Positions 52,965 through 62,529 are shown, counted from the first letter of the stretch. The stretch: DNA of 64,000 bases from Enterobacter sp. Bisph1 (GCF_000814905.1 NZ_JXAG01000054.1:48145-112144); one strand, 5' to 3'. Numbers and translations are program-made. Notes: generated by a model from the sequence alone, not told the origin.

Positions 52965-53945
52965 TCAGGCGCTGGCGCGGGAAATATACCGCCACGCCAT
53001 TAAGACGCTTTCCGGCGCGGCTTGTGGGTTATCGATGCGGTTTACCAGTAGCCGCAGCGCTTCACGGCCCATCGCCTGCGAAGGTTGCTCCACGGTGCTA
53101 AGGGGCGGCGTGACCATTTGTCCAAGGTCGGTGCCATCGAAACCGACCACCGCGATATCCTGCGGAATACTCAGCCCGGCTTCCTGAATAGCCTGCTGCG
53201 CACCGGCTGCCAGGGTATCAGAAATAGAAAATACCGCGTCGGGACGCTGGGGGGCAGCAAGCAGCTTCTGCATGGCCGTTTTCCCGGCGTTAAAGCTTAA
53301 ATCACGGGCATATTCCACCTTCTGCCAGCCGAGTTGATGAGCCTGCAGGCCGCTCAGGTAGCCGTTTTCACGCAGCCGTGCATATTTATAGCTTAGATCG
53401 TGGTTGATCATCGCAATACGCTGGCAGCCGCGTTCAACCAGCCGGTCAATAACACAGCGGGCAGCATCAACATCATTAATTCCCACGCACGAGACGGTTC
53501 CCTCGTCGGCATATTCCGCGCACTGCACCCAGGGGGCAGAGCCTATCAGGGTGGTCAGCTCTGGCAGTCGTGCTAAGGCATCCATAGTGATGATGCCATC
53601 AACAATTTTACCCGACAGCAGATTCAGCGCCGAGCGCGAGCGGGCGATGTCCGCGCCGGAGTTGCACAGCAGAATGCGGTAACCGCTCTTTTCCGCCTCC
53701 TCTTCAATGCCCTTGACCACCTCGGCGCAAAACGGGTTGCCGATGTCGGACACCAGCACGAGGATCATTGAGCTGCGGGCGGTACGCAACTGACGGGCAA
53801 GCAAGTTGGGTTGGTAGTTACTCTCTTTGATGGCCTGCAGGACGCGTTCGCGATTTTTCGGCTTCACCGATTCGCTGTTATTCAGCACCCGAGAAACCGT
53901 CGCAACGGAGACACCTGCCAGCCTGGCAATTTTCTGAATGGACAT
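52965..53945 (-). CDS. LacI-family transcriptional regulator (CytR-like)
   Basis: A 326-residue repressor. The N-terminal HTH is textbook LacI (IQKIARLAGVSVATVSRVLN, residues 3-22) with the hinge YQPNLLARQLRT near 48. The periplasmic-binding-protein-like effector domain follows (ILVLVSDIGNPFCAEVVKGI near 62; AVVGFDGTDLGQMVTPPLST near 270). It resembles CytR most, but the target and ligand are not clear from context. I chose the ATG at 53945; the open frame extends 51 codons upstream without family similarity. Confidence 0.88.
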   Translation of the reverse strand: MSIQKIARLAGVSVATVSRVLNNSESVKPKNRERVLQAIKESNYQPNLLARQLRTARSSMILVLVSDIGNPFCAEVVKGIEEEAEKSGYRILLCNSGADIARSRSALNLLSGKIVDGIITMDALARLPELTTLIGSAPWVQCAEYADEGTVSCVGINDVDAARCVIDRLVERGCQRIAMINHDLSYKYARLRENGYLSGLQAHQLGWQKVEYARDLSFNAGKTAMQKLLAAPQRPDAVFSISDTLAAGAQQAIQEAGLSIPQDIAVVGFDGTDLGQMVTPPLSTVEQPSQAMGREALRLLVNRIDNPQAAPESVLMAWRYISRASA

Positions 53946-54054
53946 AACAACAACTGATTCTGCGTTTAGCGGGAAAAGCCTGAGGCTACCACAGTTTAGC
54001 GTCAGGCAACATCTTCGGCCCGGCGAGCGGCAGCCCGCCGGGACAGAGAAAGCC

Positions 54055-55452
54055 TTACGCGCGTGCTGGCGTGCGGCGCAGCAGTTTGAAGGCGACAAAC
54101 AAGAACAGGATCCATACCGGCAGCAGCAACGCCGACAGACGCATATCGTCCATCGTGCACATCAGCACGAGAATCATCAGCATAAAGCCAATGCACAGAT
54201 AGTTACCGGCCGGGAAGATTAACGCCTTGAACTGCGACTCGCGTCCTTTACGGCGCATCGCCGCACGGAATTTCAGGTGCGCCAGCGAAATCATAATCCA
54301 ATTCAGCAGCAGCGTTGCCACCACCAGCGCCATCAGCATGGCGAAGGCTTTTTGCGGCAGCAGATAGTTCACCAGCACCACCAGCGAGGTGATCGCAGCA
54401 GACAGGAACAAGGAGTTTACCGGTACACCCCGGCGGCTGACGCGGGTGAGAAAAGCGGGCGCATTCCCCTGCACCGACAAACCAAATAGCATGCGGCTGT
54501 TGGAATAAACACCGCTGTTATAGACCGACAAGGAAGCCACAAGAATGACGAAGTTCAGTGCCGATGCCACCAGATTACTGTCCAGTTCGTGGAAAATCAT
54601 CACAAAGGGGCTGCTGTTGGATTTAATATCGATCCACGGATAGAGCGCCAGCAATACCACCAGCGAGCCGATATAGAACAGCAGAATGCGATACACCACC
54701 TGGTTTACCGCTTTCGGAATGGTGGTCTCCGGTTCGCTGGCCTCGGCGGCGGTAATGCCGATCAGCTCCAGCCCGCCGAAGGAGAACATAATCACCGCCA
54801 GCGCAAGAATCAGCCCGTGCCAGCCGGTAGCGAAAAAGCCGTTATAACGCCACAGATTATCGAAGCTGGCGCGCTCGCCGCCGTGGCCGGTAAACAGCAT
54901 CCATAAACCAAAACCGATCATGCCGATAATCGCCAGCACTTTAATCAGCGCAAACCAGAACTCGGTTTCACCGTACAGGCGCACGTTAACGAGGTTTACC
55001 GCATTGATGATGACAAAAAAAACGGCGGTCCAAATCCAGGTGGGCACGTCCGGGAACCAGTACTGCATATAGATGCCAGCGGCGGTAAGTTCCGCCATGC
55101 CCACCAGCACAAACATCGCCCAGTAGTTCCAGCCTGAGAGAAAGCCAGCGAATGGCCCCCAATATTTATAAGCAAAATGGGAAAACGAACCCGATACCGG
55201 CTCTTCAACCACCATTTCACCGAGCTGGCGCATAATCAGAAATGCGATAATCCCGGCGATACCGTAACCGAGTAATACCGCCGGTCCGGCCATTTGAATG
55301 GCGGGCCCAATACCAAGAAAAAGCCCGGTACCAATCGCGCCGCCCAGGGCGATTAATTGAATATGACGGTTTTTCAAACCGCGTTGTAGTGTCGGCGCAG
55401 CTCCCGACGCGGCATCGGGTGTACTTCCCGCTGCCTGAGACGCGTTTTTCAC
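54055..55452 (-). CDS. pheP: Phenylalanine-specific amino acid permease PheP
   Basis: A 465-residue inner-membrane APC-family symporter with twelve hydrophobic segments, nearly identical to E. coli PheP from GLKNRHIQLIALGGAIGTGL near residue 24 through RMLFGLSVQGNAP and QKAFAMLMALVVATLLLNWI. It imports phenylalanine and probably other aromatic amino acids. I chose the GTG at 55452 (then KNAS, as in E. coli) with AAAGGGG upstream; an ATG 15 codons earlier is the alternative. Its surroundings differ from E. coli, where pheP lies elsewhere. Confidence 0.93.
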   Translation of the reverse strand: MKNASQAAGSTPDAASGAAPTLQRGLKNRHIQLIALGGAIGTGLFLGIGPAIQMAGPAVLLGYGIAGIIAFLIMRQLGEMVVEEPVSGSFSHFAYKYWGPFAGFLSGWNYWAMFVLVGMAELTAAGIYMQYWFPDVPTWIWTAVFFVIINAVNLVNVRLYGETEFWFALIKVLAIIGMIGFGLWMLFTGHGGERASFDNLWRYNGFFATGWHGLILALAVIMFSFGGLELIGITAAEASEPETTIPKAVNQVVYRILLFYIGSLVVLLALYPWIDIKSNSSPFVMIFHELDSNLVASALNFVILVASLSVYNSGVYSNSRMLFGLSVQGNAPAFLTRVSRRGVPVNSLFLSAAITSLVVLVNYLLPQKAFAMLMALVVATLLLNWIMISLAHLKFRAAMRRKGRESQFKALIFPAGNYLCIGFMLMILVLMCTMDDMRLSALLLPVWILFLFVAFKLLRRTPARA

Positions 55453-55698
55453 GTCCTTCCCCTTTCTGGTTTTATTTAAAGGGGCACCTTTTAACATCTC
55501 CGCTGTGGGCTGGCAAGAAATGAACCGTAACGCCAGACGATCGTTTCCTTGCTGGTGAAGAGTGTCGGTGCTGGTTTAAACTTACATAATCGAGCATTTA
55601 AACAGCTCAAATAAATCAATACCGAGCATCAATTAACATCATCATGCAGAATAAACAGGCTATCTATTAATCCAACGCACCTTTCCTGGAGGTTATTT

Positions 55699-56085
55699 TT
55701 GAATATCGCTCATGTTGCACTCTGGACACGCCATCTCGACGCGCAGCGCACCTTCTGGCACGACTTTTTCGCCGCCAGCAGTAACGAGAAATATGTCAGT
55801 AAAAACCGCGCCGGGTTTGAATCGTACTTTTTATCCCTTGCCAGCGGTCCGACCATTGAACTGATGAGCGTGCCGGAACTCGCCGATGCGCCAGATACGG
55901 CAGAATTTGTCGGTTGGGCACATATCGCGATTAATGTCGGTAATGTCGACACCGTGAATGAGATGGCGGAAAAAGCTCGCCAGCAGGGCCGCTTAGCCAG
56001 CGCCGCACGCTGGACAGGAGATGGGTTTTATGAAGCGGTGATCCTCGATCCGGATAATAACCGCATCGAACTGGTAGCTGGGTAA
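55699..56085 (+). CDS. VOC-family (glyoxalase-fold) protein
   Basis: A 128-residue protein of the vicinal oxygen chelate superfamily with two beta-alpha-beta-beta-beta modules. Likely metal ligands are the His in IAHVALWTRHLD, the Glu in PTIELMSVPE, the His in GWAHIAINVGNVD, and the Glu in DPDNNRIELVAG. The reaction is unknown; relatives include lactoylglutathione lyases and fosfomycin-resistance enzymes. The start is a TTG at 55699 with GGAGG six bases before it. Confidence 0.85.
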   Translation: MNIAHVALWTRHLDAQRTFWHDFFAASSNEKYVSKNRAGFESYFLSLASGPTIELMSVPELADAPDTAEFVGWAHIAINVGNVDTVNEMAEKARQQGRLASAARWTGDGFYEAVILDPDNNRIELVAG

Positions 56086-56092
56086 AGAAGAT

Positions 56093-56118
56093 GGGGAGCC
56101 GGTTCGGCCGAACTCCCC
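56093..56118. terminator. Hairpin between VOC gene and chemoreceptor gene
   Basis: An interrupted inverted repeat (ggggag ... ctcccc with an inner cgg/ccg) lies between the convergent genes. No long T-run is present, so termination strength is uncertain. Confidence 0.5.
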
Positions 56119-56125
56119 GTTAAGG

Positions 56126-58066
56126 TTACGCTTCGAGGCTAAACTGCTGGACGCTCTGCGCCAATTGCTGGGCCTGATCTTCCAGCGAGGTTGCCGCCGC
56201 GGTCATTTGCTGTACCAGCGAGGCGTTCTGCTGGGTTACACCGTCCATTTCGTTAACCGCAATGGTGACCTGACCGATGCCTTTGGCCTGCTCATCGGAG
56301 GCGCTGACTATCTCATTGATAATGGTCTGCACGGAATTGACCGCTTGTGTCATCTCCTGCATGGTATGCCCGGCATCGTTTACCAGTTGCACACCGGCTT
56401 CAACGCGCTTGCCGGACTCCTCAATCAACGCACCGATATCTTTTACCGCGTCGGCGCTGCGCTGCGCCAGGTTACGCACTTCGGATGCCACCACCGCAAA
56501 CCCGCGCCCTTGCTCACCGGCACGCGCCGCCTCTACCGCGGCGTTCAAGGCCAGGATATTGGTCTGGAAAGCGATGCTATTGATAATGGCGGTGATATCG
56601 CCAATTTTCTTCGCGCTATCGTCGATCTTCGCCATCGTTTCTACCACCTGACTGACCAGCGCTTCGCCGCGGCTGGCAATCTTAGTGGCGTTGGCGGTCA
56701 GCGCCGTCGCCTGGTGCGCATTATCGGCGTTGTGTTTCACCGTGGCGCTAAACTGCTCCATACTGGCAGCGGTCTGTTCCAGCGCCGCAGCCTGCTGTTC
56801 GGTACGCGAAGAGAGGTTTATGTTGCCGCTGACAATCTCTCCCGCCCCCTGGCGCACGGAGTCGCTGGCCTCTTTGATCTGCCCAACAATCTGCCGCAGT
56901 TGCGATTGCATGGTATGCAGGGCAAAGAACAGGCTGCTGCGATCGTTCTCTTTTACCACAATCCGGTTATCAAGCTTACCGTCGGCAACCGCCAGCGCGA
57001 TAGTTGCCCCTTCCAGCGGCTCACCGCCAATAGGTTTAAGCACTTTGCGGCTAAAGAGCAGGCCGAGCAGCGCGCACACCAGCAGGATACTGATAAAGCC
57101 AAGGATCACCGCGTAGGTTAGCTGGCGATTAGCCGCCGCCATCACCGAACTCACCGGTGCAACAATACCGAGATACCAGTTATCGGTACTGTTACCGATA
57201 GCCACCGGTTGCCAGGTAATTAGCGCTTTCTCGCCGAGGATCGGATCGTCCTGCTCCAGCACTGCTGAGGAGAAATTATGCGTGTCGCCCGGGTACGGCT
57301 TGTTGGTAAGGTTCTTATCCGGCCAGGAGATCACTTTTCCCGCGGTCGAGAGCAGTACCGCGTAGCCCTTCCCTTCCCACGGCTTGATTTGATTGATTTT
57401 CTGCTGCAAGGATGCCAGCGAGATATCCGAGGTGAGGACCGCATGGAGTTTGCCACCGCTGACAATCGGCGTGGCCACAGAGGTGAGCAGCGTCGGCACG
57501 CCGTTATAGGCATAGCTGTAGGGCTCAATAAGCGTATCTTTTTGGCTTTTCTGCGGCAGCAGATAGTAGTCACCCTGACCCGGCGTAAAAATTGACGTCA
57601 GCGGATGGAGTTTAAAATTACCGGATTGATCGCGATCGGTAAAGAAAGCATAGCGGCCTTTCGGTGCCTGGCCTGGTTTGTCCGCGAATTCTGCGTCGCG
57701 ACCATCAAAGGCGTTTTCTTCGAATATCACCGACACGGAGAGGTAATCGGGGTTATCGCGCAGGGCGGAGATAAGCAGCTTATCCGCCACCTGGCGATCG
57801 GTGATGCCGGCTTCCGGCAGGGCAATCATGCTGTGACCCAGGTTATGTGCCACATCGCGCGCATAGTTGAGTTGCTGTTGGATATCCAGCGCCTCGCTTT
57901 CGGCAATTTTCTGCAGATACTGTTCAGCGCGATGTTTCTGTTCGCTACTGGACTGCCAGCTCAACACACCGATGGTGACGGCAAAACCGAGGGTGATGGT
58001 GATGGCGCCCGTCAGCAGCATTTGCGCGCGGGTGCTCATTTTTTTACTTACAGATTCTCTCGCCAT
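56126..58066 (-). CDS. Methyl-accepting chemotaxis protein with dCache-type sensor
   Basis: A 646-residue chemoreceptor. TM1 spans about residues 14-33, then a periplasmic sensor of about 260 residues with the double-Cache pattern ([40 protein letters not shown]). TM2 is near 315-338, followed by HAMP and the signalling domain with the hairpin tip [20 protein letters not shown] then [20 protein letters not shown]. It ends FSLEA without the NWETF pentapeptide, so it probably needs other receptors for adaptation. A sigma-28 promoter lies upstream. Ligand unknown; Cache receptors often bind amino acids. Confidence 0.92.
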   Translation of the reverse strand: MARESVSKKMSTRAQMLLTGAITITLGFAVTIGVLSWQSSSEQKHRAEQYLQKIAESEALDIQQQLNYARDVAHNLGHSMIALPEAGITDRQVADKLLISALRDNPDYLSVSVIFEENAFDGRDAEFADKPGQAPKGRYAFFTDRDQSGNFKLHPLTSIFTPGQGDYYLLPQKSQKDTLIEPYSYAYNGVPTLLTSVATPIVSGGKLHAVLTSDISLASLQQKINQIKPWEGKGYAVLLSTAGKVISWPDKNLTNKPYPGDTHNFSSAVLEQDDPILGEKALITWQPVAIGNSTDNWYLGIVAPVSSVMAAANRQLTYAVILGFISILLVCALLGLLFSRKVLKPIGGEPLEGATIALAVADGKLDNRIVVKENDRSSLFFALHTMQSQLRQIVGQIKEASDSVRQGAGEIVSGNINLSSRTEQQAAALEQTAASMEQFSATVKHNADNAHQATALTANATKIASRGEALVSQVVETMAKIDDSAKKIGDITAIINSIAFQTNILALNAAVEAARAGEQGRGFAVVASEVRNLAQRSADAVKDIGALIEESGKRVEAGVQLVNDAGHTMQEMTQAVNSVQTIINEIVSASDEQAKGIGQVTIAVNEMDGVTQQNASLVQQMTAAATSLEDQAQQLAQSVQQFSLEA

Positions 58067-58134
58067 TACGGCTCTCCTGGAGTCAGCCTTTTATATCGTT
58101 AATGTCCTTCAAGCACGGGCTCCCTTAACTTTCT

Positions 58135-58161
58135 CTATCGGCGATTAATTTTTGATCTTTA
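58135..58161 (-). promoter_or_regulatory. Sigma-28 (FliA) promoter of the chemoreceptor gene
   Basis: On the minus strand TAAA (58161-58158) is followed after exactly 15 bases by GCCGATAG (58142-58135), against the FliA consensus TAAA-N15-GCCGATAA. It lies about 69 bp before the start codon. This puts the receptor in the flagellar class 3 regulon. Confidence 0.88.
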
Positions 58162-58355
58162 ATTGTTAATAGAATGGTTATTGCGACGTCGAAGCGTCCT
58201 TTTCTGAGAGGAAACAATGGGCTGCAAAACAGTGAATTTTAGCGACAGTTAACAAAACCTTTAATGAGGCTTAAAACAGGATAATATACTGGGGTGGGAT
58301 AAAGGAACGCGTTGGTCAAGCAGGCAGCCCCGGTGACAGACCGGGGCAAAGGGCA

Positions 58356-58616
58356 TCAGCCGCGATCGTCTTTCGGGCCGAGAAAGTAAAAACCAAAGGG
58401 CAGCGAACCAATAATGGTGAACATCAGGCTATAAATGGCCACCCACGCGCCCTGCATAATAAACATGGTGACGGTCCAGGCTTCCATTGGCAGGTTGTAT
58501 TGATCTTCAACGCCTTCAAAGGTCACTTTCGAAATGACGCTCACGGCGATGAGAAACACAATCACCACCGCGGTGAGAAATTTTTTCCCGTCGCGGGTAC
58601 GCAGTTTTTCCAACAT
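58356..58616 (-). CDS. Small two-segment inner membrane protein (YfdY/DUF2545-like)
   Basis: An 86-residue protein with a basic N terminus, two or three hydrophobic segments (FLTAVVIVFLIAVSVISKV near residue 13; MFIMQGAWVAIYSLMFTIIG near 52) and a charged end. It recalls DUF2545 (E. coli YfdY) in the TFEGVEDQYNLPMEAW loop, but this is from memory. Function unknown. The ATG follows AGGAGG. It lies downstream of the siderophore receptor gene, separated by hairpins. Confidence 0.7.
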   Translation of the reverse strand: MLEKLRTRDGKKFLTAVVIVFLIAVSVISKVTFEGVEDQYNLPMEAWTVTMFIMQGAWVAIYSLMFTIIGSLPFGFYFLGPKDDRG

Positions 58617-58694
58617 ATAAACCTCCTGTCATGTGGCTTTTCTGTGCCGCGAGTGTAACCGATCTGCTGCTCATTTGTTGTCGAAAAAAAGTCA

Positions 58695-58744
58695 GGCGCT
58701 CGAAAGCGCCATTTTTTGCAACAGGCGGGAGGGACGCCCGCCTG
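58695..58744 (-). terminator. Double hairpin after the siderophore receptor gene
   Basis: Two perfect stems lie in a row: caggcggg/cccgcctg (58722-58744) and ggcgct/agcgcc (58695-58710). The second is followed on the minus strand by TGACTTTTTTT. Confidence 0.7.
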
Positions 58745-58756
58745 CTCAGCCAGGCC

Positions 58757-60967
58757 TTAGAAATCGTAGCTCATGGAGACTTTTACCGTCCGCGGATCGC
58801 CCTGATAAATATAGGTGCCGTTGTCCTCGACGCTGGCCCAATACTTCTCATTAGTGACGTTATCGACGCCGACGCGCCAGACCATCTGATTCTTATCGGC
58901 GTTGAGATGCATCCGATAGCGCAGACCAAGATCCAACGTGCTGTAGCTGTCGAGTTTGCGAGTATTGGCGTTATTCACATATTGCGAGCCGGTATAGTTC
59001 ACGCGTGCCGTGGCGGTCAGACCGTCAACGGGTTTGATGTCATACTCCGCGCCAATCACGCCATAGAAATTCGCCACGCCAATTGGTCGGTTGCCCTGAT
59101 TCACGCCATCTTTGGTTTTCGTCAGCCCGGCATCCAGCCAGGTCGCGCTGCCGTTCAGGCGCAGACCGAGCACCGGCTCACCGAACAGATTCAACTCCAC
59201 GCCACGGTTACGCTGCTCGCCATCCAGCCCATACATATTGGTGGTGCTGTTGAGAATGCCGGTCGGCTTTTTAATCTCGAACAAGGCCAGCGTACCGCCC
59301 ACGCGGCCAAAGTCGGTTTTCACCCCGATTTCATTCTGTTTCGAGTGGGCAATACCGACGCTTTGATAACGGTTCTCTGCCGTCTTCGGCGCAACGCCGC
59401 CCGGCTGGAGCGCTTCGGTATGGTTGGCATAGAAAGAGACGACGTCCCAGGGTTTGTACACCACGCCGTAGGTTGGCATCCAGCGATCCTGGGTGAAGCG
59501 CGCGGTGGTGGTTTCCTCCCCGGTAGTGTTGCTGTAGTTTCGCACCCACAGCTTCTGATGACGCGCGCCGACGGTAAACAGCAACGTATCATCGAGTACG
59601 CCCAGCGTGTCGCTTAAGGTATAACCCTGGGAACGATAGCGCGCAGTGGTGAGAGGATCGTCGTAGTTGCCGCTGTGGGTCACATTCTCCGGTAGCGGGA
59701 TATCCTTGTTGTCGTAGATATTCACCACCGGCAGTTTTTTCTGATCCGACTGGGTCCAGGCCACGCGGTCGCGTTTGATATTGGCCGAGTAGCCGACATT
59801 CACTTTATGGGTGACAAAACCGGTGGCGAAGTTGCCGCGCAGCCCCGCCATGCCGCTCCACGAGTCAGAAATTCGCACCGTATCCATACGGCTAAACGTG
59901 GCGTCGCCATTGTTGTTAAACAGTTTCGGTGCGCCATAGGTGCCATCTTCATGGGCATGCTGGCCACCGAACGCGCCATACGCCGTCCAGTCATCCGTGA
60001 GATCGTACTCCGCCCGCGCCAGGCCAAACTCGTTCTCCATATCGCTGTACGCCCATTGCTGGCTGTAGTTTTTGCGCGTATTCGGCAGCGTGGGAATGAA
60101 ATCGACGGCGCTGATATTGACGCCCATTTCACCGCCGTGGACGGTTTTGTTCTGGTAACCCAGATCCAACGAGGTGCGCAGGCGGGAGCCACGATAATCC
60201 ACACCAACAGAAGCTACCGTGGTACGGCGGTGATCATTTTCCACCGCCGCATCGCCTTCGCGGTGTAGCAGGTTCATGCGCACGCCAAACTGGTTGTTAT
60301 CACCGTAGCGGCGACCGACATCCAGCGATCCGCCCACTTGTGAGCGGCTGGTATAATCCACGCCGACGCGGGTAAGCGGCGTATCTTCCGCATGTTTCGG
60401 TTCAAGGTTGATCATTCCGCCGACGCCGGACCCGGCTGAACCGTTCAAAAGCGCATTCGAGCCTTTAAAGATCTCCACGCGCTCCAGCATCTGGGTATCG
60501 ACAATCTGGCGCGGCACGATACCCGCCAGCCCGCCCATCAGCATATCGTCGCCATCCAGTTCGAAACCGCGAATACGGTAGGTTTCTGCGAAGTTACCGT
60601 AGCCCTGCCCTACCTGCACACCGGCGTCGTTGCTGACCACATCGGCAATGGTCTTCGCCTGCTGATCCTGCACCAGCTTTGAGGTGTAACCAATAACGTT
60701 AAACGGCACATCCATTGCTTTTTGCTCGCCGAGCATGCCAAGACGGCCGCCGTGCGCAATTTGTCCATCCAAAAAGGCGGGCACCAGATCATTGCCGCCC
60801 GGCGTAAACTCGCTGTTCGCGGTGGATTGCACCACCAGCGTCTCTTCCCCGGCGGGCTTCGCGCTGGCGTCAGTCGCCGCCTGCGCGCTATAGCTAACCG
60901 AACCGATGACCAGCGCAAGCACTGTCTTGCGCAAAGGTGTGGCAGGATTTTTTTTGTTATTCATCAT
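58757..60967 (-). CDS. TonB-dependent siderophore receptor
   Basis: A 736-residue outer-membrane receptor. A signal peptide (VLALVIGSVSYSAQA) precedes a TonB-box-like ETLVVQS near residue 42. The plug domain shows PFNVIGYTSKLVQDQQAKTI, RGFELDGDDMLMGG and RVEIFKGSNALLNG. The 22-strand barrel ends in VKVSMSYDF with the C-terminal Phe. It belongs to the siderophore-receptor group with FhuA, FoxA and FcuA; the ligand cannot be read from sequence. It follows the YncE-like lipoprotein gene by 50 bp and is probably expressed from the same Fur-controlled promoter. Two ATGs start in tandem; the first is used. Confidence 0.9.
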   Translation of the reverse strand: MMNNKKNPATPLRKTVLALVIGSVSYSAQAATDASAKPAGEETLVVQSTANSEFTPGGNDLVPAFLDGQIAHGGRLGMLGEQKAMDVPFNVIGYTSKLVQDQQAKTIADVVSNDAGVQVGQGYGNFAETYRIRGFELDGDDMLMGGLAGIVPRQIVDTQMLERVEIFKGSNALLNGSAGSGVGGMINLEPKHAEDTPLTRVGVDYTSRSQVGGSLDVGRRYGDNNQFGVRMNLLHREGDAAVENDHRRTTVASVGVDYRGSRLRTSLDLGYQNKTVHGGEMGVNISAVDFIPTLPNTRKNYSQQWAYSDMENEFGLARAEYDLTDDWTAYGAFGGQHAHEDGTYGAPKLFNNNGDATFSRMDTVRISDSWSGMAGLRGNFATGFVTHKVNVGYSANIKRDRVAWTQSDQKKLPVVNIYDNKDIPLPENVTHSGNYDDPLTTARYRSQGYTLSDTLGVLDDTLLFTVGARHQKLWVRNYSNTTGEETTTARFTQDRWMPTYGVVYKPWDVVSFYANHTEALQPGGVAPKTAENRYQSVGIAHSKQNEIGVKTDFGRVGGTLALFEIKKPTGILNSTTNMYGLDGEQRNRGVELNLFGEPVLGLRLNGSATWLDAGLTKTKDGVNQGNRPIGVANFYGVIGAEYDIKPVDGLTATARVNYTGSQYVNNANTRKLDSYSTLDLGLRYRMHLNADKNQMVWRVGVDNVTNEKYWASVEDNGTYIYQGDPRTVKVSMSYDF

Positions 60968-60993
60968 GATGCGTCGTTAAGAGACCAAAGAAA

Positions 60994-61011
60994 CGGCCCG
61001 TTGCCGGGCCG
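60994..61011 (-). terminator. Intercistronic hairpin in the iron-uptake operon
   Basis: The 7-bp perfect stem cggcccg/cgggccg with a 4-nt loop lies between the YncE-like and receptor genes, followed on the minus strand by TTTCTTT. It may be a partial terminator or a processing/stability element that sets the ratio of the two products. Confidence 0.5.
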
Positions 61012-61017
61012 ACGTTA

Positions 61018-62100
61018 TTATTTGTTGAGATCGATTCTGACCACGCTATCCGGACCGGTGGTGGAGTGATCTTTGTTAAAGCCCTGTTTGACGGTAACAA
61101 ACAGCGTCTGGCCGTCAGCGGACAGCAGCAGACTGTTCGGGTGCGGCGGCAGATCCCAGCTCTGTTTTACCGCGTAGCTTGTTGCATCGAGGCTCAGCAC
61201 TTTGCCGGAGTCGCGCTGGGTAATATAGATTTCATGTCGTTTGGCGTTGAATTTCACCGCCAGCGCATCGCCCGCAATCTCTTTCACCACTTTGCCGCTG
61301 TGAATATCCAGCACCAGCGTGGTTTTGGCTTTTGAGTTATCCGTTACCAGCAGACGGCCGGTATCCGCATCTTCAGCAATATTCAGCAGCAGCGCCGGTT
61401 TATCGCCCAGCGGTTTCCAGCGCTGTTCGATACGGTTATTACGCGGGTTGACCACCAGAATTTCCCCCGCACCGTTCGCCACGTACAGACGCTGAGTCTG
61501 TTCGGAGAAATGCAGACCGGTCACCCATTTGCCGGCGTTTTTGATCCGTGCTTTGACTTTCATCGTTTTGGCATTAACGACCCATACCAGCGCCGGATCG
61601 GCAACCGCACCGATATAGAGATTGCCGTTATGCAGCAGAATTTCACGCGCGCCGAAGGGCTTGTCTTTCTCGTTGCGTTCCGGGAACAGCGCGCGGGCCA
61701 GTACTTTGCCGGTGCTGGTGTCGATGGCGCTCACGCCGCCGTCGAGGGAGTTAGTGACGTAGACAGTTTTGCCATCCGGGGAAATCGTCATACCGAAGTT
61801 TTTCAAATCCGTATGGGTTGCGCCGAGGGTTTTCAGCGTCGTCGGATCCAGTTTGTAGACCACCCCGCCCTGCACATCTTTGAAGCCTTCCGCACTGGCA
61901 ACGTACAGCGCGTCGCCTTGTGGGCTGAGGCTCATTTCATACAGTCCGCTCGCCAGCTCGCGTTTAACGACATTTGCAGGCAGCTGCGCCGCCGGTTTTT
62001 GTGCCTGAGCGACCGGTTGTGCTTGAGTGGTGTTATGTGTGCTGCAACCCGCCAGTGCCATAGCTGCCAGCAGAGCCAGTACGGACGTTTTCATTTTCAT
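61018..62100 (-). CDS. YncE-like beta-propeller lipoprotein
   Basis: A 360-residue predicted lipoprotein (signal MKMKTSVLALLAAMALAGC, lipobox ALAGC at 15-19) followed by a Pro/Gln-rich linker and a seven-bladed YVTN/YncE-type beta-propeller. Blades are marked by repeats such as LYEMSLSPQGDALYVASAEG, GMTISPDGKTVYVTNSLDGG and HPNSLLLSADGQTLFVTVKQ. E. coli YncE is a soluble periplasmic protein encoded beside the receptor gene yncD; here the protein is lipid-anchored and precedes a siderophore receptor. The role may be to assist uptake at the outer membrane (inference). Confidence 0.85.
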   Translation of the reverse strand: MKMKTSVLALLAAMALAGCSTHNTTQAQPVAQAQKPAAQLPANVVKRELASGLYEMSLSPQGDALYVASAEGFKDVQGGVVYKLDPTTLKTLGATHTDLKNFGMTISPDGKTVYVTNSLDGGVSAIDTSTGKVLARALFPERNEKDKPFGAREILLHNGNLYIGAVADPALVWVVNAKTMKVKARIKNAGKWVTGLHFSEQTQRLYVANGAGEILVVNPRNNRIEQRWKPLGDKPALLLNIAEDADTGRLLVTDNSKAKTTLVLDIHSGKVVKEIAGDALAVKFNAKRHEIYITQRDSGKVLSLDATSYAVKQSWDLPPHPNSLLLSADGQTLFVTVKQGFNKDHSTTGPDSVVRIDLNK

Positions 62101-62285
62101 CGGGAGGATCCTTTACCGTTTATGTCATCAAGGTAGACGAGCGGCCGCGCCGCGCATCAGGTGCGCGATCGTTTATCAGGGCCGTGTGAACCCGGCGCAG
62201 CTCGTCACGATGTTTAGTGTTCCCTGTAAGTGAAGACTTACTGTTTTTGCGGGGAATCTCCTTGCTGCGCCCACAAACACTAAAG

Positions 62286-62308
62286 AGAATGAGAACTATA
62301 CTCATTCT
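62286..62308 (-). promoter_or_regulatory. Fur box of the siderophore receptor operon
   Basis: The inverted repeat agaatgag-N7-ctcattct lies about 185 bp before the YncE-like start and matches the Fur pattern around tATACTCATTCT. It is distinct from the Fur box of the divergent small RNA 110 bp away. Confidence 0.8.
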
Positions 62309-62400
62309 TCTTAATCGAGCAAGAATTATCGTTTCGTTTGCTTTTTGGTGGGTAGTTTTAGGGGGCGGTTTGGGGGGATGAAGGCGTACGAAAGATGGGG

Positions 62401-62436
62401 TTGACCGCGTTGATGATAAAGATTATCTTTCTCATT
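62401..62436 (+). promoter_or_regulatory. Fur-controlled promoter of the RyhB-like sRNA
   Basis: TTGACC (62401-62406) is followed after 17 bp by TATCTT (62424-62429), giving a predicted start near 62437. A Fur box, gataaagattatctttctc at 62415-62433 (15 of 19 matches to consensus), covers the -10, so Fur-Fe would block transcription. The arrangement is the one known for E. coli ryhB. Confidence 0.8.
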
Positions 62437-62529
62437 ACCGAATAGTTGAGTCGATGACTCGGGTATTTGGTACGACATTGCTCACATTGCTTCCAGTATT
62501 GTTTGCCCGCGGAAAAGCGGGCTTTTTTT
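62437..62529 (+). ncRNA. ryhB-like: RyhB-family iron-responsive small RNA
   Basis: The predicted RNA is about 93 nt, close to the 90 nt of E. coli RyhB. The stretch 62472-62500, starting acgacattgctcacattg, is identical over 29 nt to the E. coli RyhB core as I remember it, the part that pairs with sodB, sdhC and other iron-protein mRNAs. A 5' hairpin gagtc/gactc precedes the core. A terminator stem gcccgc/gcgggc follows it, with eight T, suiting Hfq binding. A Fur box covers the promoter. It is divergent from the siderophore receptor operon. I cannot tell whether the genome also has the usual ryhB near yhhY. Confidence 0.88.

Noticed and set aside
54019..54042. The GC-rich hairpin after pheP as a terminator
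   Set aside because: No T-run follows in the pheP direction; it is left unassigned.
58631..59617. A 328-codon plus-strand frame
   Set aside because: It is antisense to the TonB-dependent receptor gene; low-complexity shadow.
62120..62305. A 61-codon minus-strand frame in the leader of the YncE-like gene
   Set aside because: Its ATG lies inside the Fur box with no ribosome-binding site, and the product resembles no known small iron protein such as HemP. A long 5' leader is the simpler view.
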